From the NCBI GenBank assembly GCA_015039365.1, contig WION01000700.1, positions 1 through 23,911 of the forward strand: a stretch of DNA of 23,911 nucleotides. The letters are read 5' to 3'. Of the stretch, positions 18,064 through 23,911 are shown in pieces. Source of the stretch: Amanita rubescens. Its lineage: Eukaryota > Basidiomycota > Agaricomycetes > Agaricales > Amanitaceae. The notes below the pieces were generated by a model. The model was not told where the DNA came from. It did not search any database and saw only the letters and a program-made list of their open reading frames with translations. Within the stretch, counting starts at the first letter, position 1. Each line of letters opens with the position of its first letter. The translations under genes and the position numbers were made by a program.

Positions 18064-20146
18064 CTAAAGCCGAGCATGGAGCGTCAGGCAGGGAACTGGA
18101 AAAAAGAAGCGTTTGCTCACAAATCTATACATTTTTGCCATCCTCATACGTAGGAAACACTTTGATGGTACCATCTTTCTCTCTGGGGATAGCCAGGCGT
18201 TGTATAGCCCGTGCTCTTTTGGAATGGCTTGCATTAGATGTTGTCTCACGATCTCCCAACCTTGGCCATTATAATGGAGGTCAAGGACGCGGATGAGTTG
18301 CTGCAAATGATTGTGAACTGCTGCGTGATATGCTCTTGTGTAAACGTCGTCTAGGTTGGGGACAGCAATAGAGTGTCCCGGGAGGCAGTCTAGCTCCACG
18401 CCAGTTGAAGCGTAAAGGGTCTCAGGGTGGATGCGAATCCCACCAAAATCCCGTATAATGAAGCCACGTAACTCCTTGGTTTCGAGATCAAAGCGTGCTA
18501 AGCAATTTTGTGGATGAAATTCAAATGCAACGCCGTTATGAATGATCGACGGCAAGAACGCACGGAAGAAAAGCTGGACAAACCTGCAATGCATATAGTT
18601 AGAGCGGACACGCAATAATGATGAGCAGCACCTGTCGAGCCAATGCCTGCGCTTCTCCTCCGTATCTAATTGAAAGATGCGAATAACAGCAGGTAGATGA
18701 CCTCCCTCTCCCGTATGCCCGCTCTCAAGTAATGCGGCGCACACAATAACCTTCTCTCCCCTCCTTTCGCTATTATTTTCGTGGGCTTCTCGTACTATGG
18801 CGCCACAATACTTGGCAACCTCTGGATCTGGATGCGCGTGTACCACGCTGGCCAACTCCTTAGCAACAGTTACGACGTCAGGATCAAGTTTCAGGCGTGG
18901 TACAACTTGAGAAGAAAATCGTGGACCCAAATATGCGGCCGCCGGTGAAATAGCGCGTACAGCCTGGGTAAGCTTGAGACCAATGGCCAACTTGAGCGAA
19001 AACTCGTCATAAGCGTCGGGGACCTGAACGGAACTGGTTGAAGTTCGAAATGTACTCGCGACATGTACACAGAGCGCACCGAATACTCTGTTGGGCATGG
19101 GCTGATACCATAAACTCTGATGGCAACACTTCTATGTCCGGGAACTTGTCTTGAATATGCGAGATCTGGAGTTCGTGAACTGGCATAACAAGACGATCTG
19201 CCGGAACTTTTATTTGTGTGCCTGCATGCCGAGAAGCAGTCTCAATAACGGGCTTGATATACTCCTCGAAATCGTTCGTTATTTTAAGCTGGCTCTTGGG
19301 AACTGACACAAAACGCAGCTTTATGTGATACAAATTGTAGGTCCCTGGCGCATAGTCAGGTAGGGGAGGCATAAAGTACCGCATCTTGTGCATCTTTTGA
19401 ACTGTGAGTACTAAGCCATCAGCATGTCGTAGAACCACAACGAACCGGGTGGGTAGGATGCCCCTCAACAATAGATTGTTCCCACTCAATGCTTGTAGAA
19501 TGAAACGAAGGAGTCACTGGCGGATTTTGATATGAATACGCTGCTCCTCCCGTGAGATCGGAGCGGATCGCCACGAAACAGACACACCTTGCCACTTAAC
19601 AGAATTAGCGAATTCGTGTGCTATCTCTTCTGTCAAGTCGCTCGTCAGATTTGCAAATCTGGCATAGAGCCTCCAATAAAAGACAGGGTCCCAACATATT
19701 TCAAGCTGTTTTCTTGATTGCGCAAACCAACCGTGCGCATTGAGGGTATCTAGAATGGCCGTGGCGAAGGCTAGTGGGTTACCGGTTCCATTTCTACGTA
19801 AATCATTCTTGGAAATCACGAGCGGCAGCGGAACCATGTCTAACGGATCCAAGAGGGCAATCTCCCTGATCATGGAATTATCTTCGCGATCGGTTAGTAC
19901 AGGGGTGCCCTGTAGTGGAATGAAAGCAAAAACGTCTGTGAGCTGCCATTTGGCACTAGTGACTTGAGAAGCTGGGTCATGGAGCAAGACCAAAGCAAAA
20001 CCCGTAGCGCTGGAATCTGAGAGGGAAAAGTAAAGAGCGCGGAGGAGGGATTCTGTGACGAGGCAAGAAAGTAGTCGAGCTGTAACGGCGAACTCGGCGC
20101 GCTGGAGGGGAGCAAGATGAGCGAGTCTGGTGGCGTCTGGAATCAT
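18064..20146 (-). CDS. IucA/IucC-family NRPS-independent siderophore (NIS) synthetase
   Basis: Exons (minus): 20146-19588, 19516-19446, 19393-19080, 19033-18632, 18583-18064; 621 aa, about the length of bacterial NIS synthetases (580-650). These enzymes adenylate a carboxylic acid, often citrate, and condense it with an amine or hydroxylamine to build carboxylate or hydroxamate siderophores. Seen: WEQSIVEGHPTHPMHKMR (residues about 198-215), the family's N-terminal nucleotide-site motif; RFVSVPKSQL; VHELQISHIQDKFP; HNGVAFEFHPQN (464-475); and RDFGGIRIHPE (493-503) in the C-terminal FhuF-like part. The first intron (71 nt) was placed to keep the WEQS frame and is the least certain join. The last intron (18584-18631) is 48 nt, stop-free and in frame. 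Substrate and product cannot be read from sequence. No adjacent monooxygenase, acyltransferase or siderophore transporter is seen in the window. Confidence 0.92.
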
Positions 20147-20288
20147 GGCGCGGCATTGCGTCCGTATGCATCGGCATTTACTTTTCGCGTCATTCTATAA
20201 AAAGGTCATGTCAGTAGATAGGATATTAATAATCAGGTTCGTGGAACTGGAACACTATATAATAGGTACATAACCCAAGATTCGAATG
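20147..20288 (-). promoter_or_regulatory. Short upstream region of the NIS synthetase gene
   Basis: Only 142 bp lie between this start codon and the stop of the upstream membrane-protein gene on the same strand. A TATATA-type element sits near 20256-20261. One HGATAR-like site, AGATAG, is at 20216-20221 (plus strand); fungal iron repressors of the SreA/Urbs1 type bind GATA motifs, but a single short match is weak evidence. Confidence 0.25.
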
Positions 20289-21283
20289 CTACGACATATG
20301 CATCTCTTGGTGTGTTTGCAATGCGGGTACTCTCGTCATGCCATACATTTCGCGGAGTGTTAGGCTGGACATGAATCTCACTTTACTAAGTTCCCCTCTT
20401 TGCCTGCCTCTGGAAACCCTAAGGTCGAAAAAGAACGTGAGGAGGTAAAAAGTGAAGCTAAAGCCGATTATCCACTCTAATACCGCTACTCAGATACTCA
20501 GAGCCGAACTGCGAGATGCAAGGGCTGTACGTACCCCCAACATTTCGGCTTTCGTATAAAGTTATTGCGAAGGCGATAGATAACAGGATGAGGATACTAG
20601 CAATAATGGCTTTTGCAACGTAGGCAATTTTAAGATGCCGTACGTGTACAAAATCCTTGCTGAGCCAGCGATACTGTTTATTTATAAGCTTTTTACCTTA
20701 ATGCTCAACTGCGGATTACCTCGATGACAATGAAAATTGCGCTGAATGCAACACCAAGCATGAAAACCAAGAGGAATGCTCTGTGTAAACTAGTGAACCT
20801 CCGAGTGTCAAATATGGAAAGGAGGATCAGTCCTGCGCCCCCGACAATTGATCCTGCAAATGCAAGGATGTTGAGTATTAGTTCCCTCTTGCTCATGATC
20901 GGTAGCAGCCTTTGACGTATGTAGTTGCAGTGGTACAGAAAATAGACTCGTAAGCATAAATCTTACCTGCCCGAATGTCTAAGCCACCGTTCGACGGCCA
21001 AGGAAAGTACAAATGTCACACCGGTCACCGAACATCCAACAATAAATAGAGGCTTGAGACCAGCAGCACCGATATCGGAAATGAAAGCGATTGACTCTTC
21101 TTGGGATGGCAGCCTGGGCCGACCTTCCGCAAGCCAAGTTATCAACATGGCGAGCAGAGTTCCTGTACTCGTATAAGTGGCACGTACCAAGGCAATTTAA
21201 AGAGACACGGGACCAAACCACGTAAGACCACCAAGAATGGGTATCCATACATATGCCCAGTGGTACCGCGGACGAGGAAACAT
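20289..21283 (-). CDS. Frag1/DRAM/Sfk1-family membrane protein
   Basis: Exons (minus): 21283-21214, 21162-20967, 20909-20720, 20673-20535, 20488-20289; 264 aa. About six membrane spans are visible: WIPILGGLTWFGTLLAMLITW; LKPLFIVGCSVTGVTFVLSLA; ILAFAGSIVGGAGLILLSIF; FLLVFMLGVAFSAIFIVIE; AKAIIASILILLSIAFAITLY; and VLEWIIGFSFTFYLLTFFF. The loop AFISDIGAAGLKPLF and the phrase GLILLSIFDT are hallmarks of the fungal Frag1/DRAM/Sfk1 family. Yeast Sfk1 acts at the plasma membrane with the PI4-kinase Stt4 and on lipid asymmetry; animal DRAM proteins act in autophagy. The precise role here is unknown. The first donor (GTCCCG at 21213) is unusual but needed for the conserved W-F-G-T-L-L-A-M join. The last acceptor is CTGAG. 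Confidence 0.9.
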
Positions 21284-22259
21284 GTTTGATGGGCGAGCAG
21301 CAAAGGGCAGAGGTTTACATCTGATAGTCGGCGCTGAGACTCCAGAGGCGACTTCTTGGGTATTTGATATTTCTGATGATTATGGCTGTAACAGTTAGTA
21401 ATCTGTGCGTCATACATGTGTCATGTTCGCCGGTCAGCTGAAGCGGAGGCTTTTACACTTGCGTTATCACTGTGCAGTAATACAAGTCAGGATGTGAGGG
21501 TTGTCGGACAACTATCCAAATAGACCAAGGCGCTTACTATGTAATGGTTATCGTGTTGAGAATGTTGTGTTCGGATGTAGTCCGAACAAATCAGAGGCTG
21601 TAAACGTCGAACTTGTCATCATAAGCGTTTATATTCAACGACCGGTTTTGTCAAAAGATTTTCGGGGGAGTTGGCGTAATTGAATTATATTACTTGATCA
21701 TGGATGATGGAGGCAGACAGATTGGAACACCCTTCGACTGAGGAAGATGTTGAAAAAGATAAGAACGGGAGATTAGAATAATATGTGGCTTCCGTCGTGG
21801 TGCCAATTAGTATCCTAGTAGTACTTCCGAAAAAATTCTTTGAGCTGGTCTGCACCACCACCTTGTCGCGGTAAAAGAATGAAGTATGCGAGACAAAGTT
21901 GCTGATCGGAAAAAATATATATAAATATATCACATCTCAAGATTTCACAAGCGAAGGCTGATACGCGTTCGCTTATATTAGTTGCTGGGTACATATATCT
22001 CATGTCCTCGGATCCGGACTTGTTTCTCTTGCACAGTTCGTCCACCTGGGACCACCTACCTTCCTACAGGACCCTAGCGCATCTACACCAAGTGATTTTC
22101 ATCAACAGCTGTGTTAATGGTAGTACATAATACACAAGGTGGAAGCAAGTAACAAAAAGAATCCAGCGGTATAAGCAGTTTGACCCAGAATCAAGATCGG
22201 CTTCCAATAACTGCAGTCTCAAAGCTAACAAATAATGGATCGGAAGGCGCCGAACGACG
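21284..22259. other. Intergenic stretch, no gene seen
   Basis: It contains the promoter of the Frag1/DRAM/Sfk1 gene and the 3' flank of the DSBA-fold gene. Short frames lack motifs. The only structure noted is a perfect 8-bp inverted repeat at 21568-21588. Confidence 0.45.
21568..21588. repeat. 8-bp perfect inverted repeat with 5-nt spacer
   Basis: TGTTCGGA, spacer TGTAG, then TCCGAACA. It lies about 285 bp upstream of the Frag1/DRAM/Sfk1 start codon. The symmetry fits a binding site for a dimeric or zinc-cluster transcription factor, or a small hairpin; neither is demonstrated. Confidence 0.45.
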
Positions 22260-23191
22260 TCATGTACAGATTCCAGTCTCCACTGCTGCGGAAGGCATAG
22301 GGGACGGAGCTGCACAAGTACCTGCTGCAGCGAGTTTCTTGAAGATCTGCGACGTTTATTAGGCGGTCAAACATGGTTGTAAGGCACTTATTTACCTGTA
22401 TATACACGTCGGCTGACTGGCCTCCGGTAACTGCCCATTTACCGTCGATTATAGTGATTGGGACACCGGTAATCCCCTTGGAACGTGCGGCTGTACACAT
22501 GTCGTTAACTTCCTTCTCCAGTTCGTCCGACTCCAGAAACCTGAGTGCCTGGTTAAACATGGGATCAAAATGGGAAAGGATCATCTGGAAAATAAGGTTC
22601 ACCTCGTTCTTCGGCATCATTCCGACATTCTGGGCGATATCGGCTAGGACATTATTGTCGGCAATATCTTGACCATCTTCCAAATAAGCCTTGAACAAAG
22701 CGCAGATCACTGGCACCTGTAGTTCTTGGCCACCGATTCTGTAGGCTTTTTGACAAAGGCGATGAGCTCTCGTGGATTGGCTCATGACGCCGTGAAATTG
22801 ACTGCCAAAACTATGAGGGAAAACGTATGTTGCAGTCGATCGAAGAACGCACATAGGGATACCCTTCTCCTCCGCCCATTTGGAGATTGCCATTTCAAGT
22901 TTTGAGAACTGCTCTCGTCCGATCCATCGCGTCATGAAAGTCTTCTTATCCACTTTGGGTGCACTTTCAGACAAACAAGTGGGACCGATAAGCCGGAAAG
23001 GTAGATGTTCGAGTTCAAATTCGAGAGGAAGATTGAGATTGTCTTTGCAGTAGGTTATAGCATTTAGGAGTTCGTGTTGGGTTATGCAACAATTTGCGCA
23101 GACCTGAAGAAATTTCAGTGGTGCATAGAACGGGATAGACAGTGCATACGAAATCGGTTATGACCGTCAGTTTGACGACTCGAGCTGCCAT
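22260..23191 (-). CDS. DSBA-fold thioredoxin-like oxidoreductase (FrnE-like)
   Basis: Exons (minus): 23191-23150, 23103-22853, 22801-22603, 22548-22396, 22346-22260; 243 aa. The N-terminus MAARVVKLTVITDF leads into VCANCCITQHELL, with the redox CxxC at C16-A-N-C19 and an extra C20. Further family features: LEFELEHLPFRLI, FHGVMSQSTRAHRL, VPVICALFKAYLEDGQDI, FLESDELEKEV and the cis-Pro loop GVPITIIDGKWAVTGGQ. The DSBA/FrnE family (2-hydroxychromene-2-carboxylate isomerase-like) acts in thiol-disulfide exchange or isomerisation. There is no signal peptide, so it is probably cytosolic; the substrate is unknown. Two introns, 22802-22852 (51 nt) and 22549-22602 (54 nt), are multiples of three and stop-free, so an unspliced frame looks like one long ORF. 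I remove them because the family alignment closes exactly (IPIQFHGVMSQ; MPKNEALRFLES). Confidence 0.92.
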
Positions 23192-23544
23192 TGGAAGCGC
23201 GCCCTGGGTAAAGTGAGACTTTGAGCGGAAACTAGGGTAGAAGGTCATGCTAAGGATGCATGCAGACCTTGGGTGTAGGATAATGACGAAGATATACACG
23301 AGACAAATCTAGGGGTCGCTGCTGACAAGTACAACGGAGAACGGAAAGTTAATCATAGAACAGCCGCTGACTGAGCCGATCTCATCTGAAATACTACCAA
23401 TTTACTCTTTGTCATATATCACATGTCACATCCGTCACGAAATTGGTCAGATTTCCCGCGGCTCCCGCTTAACATTACTCATTGTACGCTGTGGCACCCA
23501 CGCATTCGGTATTGTGGCTGGCATACTTACTCGTCTCCCTTTCA
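23192..23544. other. Intergenic stretch upstream of the DSBA-fold gene
   Basis: This 353-bp stretch lies between the DSBA-fold start and the 3' end of the next minus-strand gene. It presumably holds the former's promoter. No gene, repeat or clear element was recognised. Confidence 0.45.
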
Positions 23545-23911
23545 TCAAAAATCATCAGGATCATGAAATTCGAGCCCTGGTGGCCATGGTTCCTCCGTAT
23601 CATGACTCTCCACCACCACGCGGTTGCATAGCCATTCAAGACGATCCTTGTTCTTGAGTACGTTTCGTCCACGTCTATTTAAACGTACGCAAACGAGAGG
23701 ATGTCCGGCATTTCGGCGTTCCTCAACCATGTCGCAAAATATCTTAACGTTAGCCGGAATGAGATCATAGATCGTCATCGTCTTGAGATCCGGCCATTTG
23801 AGCTCTCCACTTGTGTCTTCCAATAGAGCATAAAGCGCTTCCACGGACTGATCCATCATCAGGGATGTGACAGCTGGTAAAGTTTGTGTCACATCCCACA
23901 GCTCATTTGTT
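23545..23911 (-). CDS. C-terminal part of a probable F-box/LRR-type protein (5' end outside window)
   Basis: The frame is open from the right edge (ELWDVTQTLPAVTSLMMDQS) to a TGA at 23545-23547; 121 residues are visible. The pattern (WPDLKTMTIYDLIPANV, CDMVEERRNAGHPLVCVRLN, then an acidic tail ending HDPDDF) resembles the last repeats and tail of the large Agaricomycete families of F-box proteins with leucine-rich C-termini. The F-box itself would lie outside the window, so the assignment is from the tail pattern only. Such proteins usually select substrates for SCF ubiquitin ligases. A GTAAGT just after the stop (near 23530) is probably coincidental. Confidence 0.6.
   Translation of the reverse strand, partial: TNELWDVTQTLPAVTSLMMDQSVEALYALLEDTSGELKWPDLKTMTIYDLIPANVKIFCDMVEERRNAGHPLVCVRLNRRGRNVLKNKDRLEWLCNRVVVESHDTEEPWPPGLEFHDPDDF

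Noticed and set aside
20147..22260. Siderophore gene cluster made of the NIS synthetase and its minus-strand neighbours
   Set aside because: The Frag1/DRAM/Sfk1 and DSBA-fold proteins have no known siderophore role, and spacing is ordinary; no transporter, hydroxylase or transferase is seen.
1..23911. CRISPR arrays, insertion sequences, rRNA genes, LTR elements
   Set aside because: No regularly spaced repeats, transposase or reverse-transcriptase motifs, or rRNA-like sequence were seen on either strand.

Overview
The window is nuclear DNA from a filamentous basidiomycete, most likely an Agaricomycete. The genes are dense and sit on both strands. Almost all are split by 43-71 nt introns, mostly GT...AG, and the exon-joined proteins read as fungal orthologues (P0 ribosomal stalk protein, Tps1, a Pmc1-type Ca2+-ATPase, Rae1/Gle2, a Frag1/DRAM/Sfk1 protein). 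I built the gene models by hand from splice signals, reading frame and conserved family motifs. Each complete model sums to a whole number of codons. No transcript data were available.

Layout. 1-1684 (-): a NIPA/Rsm1-like C3HC zinc-finger protein whose 3' end lies outside the window. 1784-2045: an intron-containing tRNA-Leu(TAA) followed by an exact 107-bp tandem duplication that carries a second copy of the tRNA 3' half. 2420-5287 (+): RPP0 (60S stalk protein P0) and TPS1 (trehalose-6-phosphate synthase), tandem and only about 96 bp apart. 6422-10925 (-): a large P-type Ca2+-ATPase. 11107-11193 (+): tRNA-Pro(TGG), inside the divergent promoter shared with RAE1/GLE2 (11289-12762, +, nine exons including one of 24 nt). 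13078-16663 (-): a long FHA-domain, AT-hook nuclear protein with a Ki-67-like layout and a degenerate phosphopeptide pocket. 16664-18063: gene-poor, with a possible decayed membrane-protein gene. 18064-20146 (-): an IucA/IucC (NIS) siderophore synthetase. 20289-21283 (-): a six-span Frag1/DRAM/Sfk1 membrane protein. 22260-23191 (-): a DSBA-fold (FrnE-like) oxidoreductase. 23545-23911 (-): the C-terminal end of a probable F-box/LRR-type protein.

Most genes are unlinked housekeeping functions (translation, trehalose and stress metabolism, Ca2+ homeostasis, mRNA export, chromatin), so this is a core region rather than one functional cluster. The least ordinary items are the NRPS-independent siderophore synthetase in a fungus, the FHA protein that has lost its canonical phosphothreonine-binding residues, the duplicated tRNA half with an orphan B box, and the near-abutting RPP0-TPS1 pair. 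I found no CRISPR array, insertion sequence, rRNA gene or recognisable transposon.
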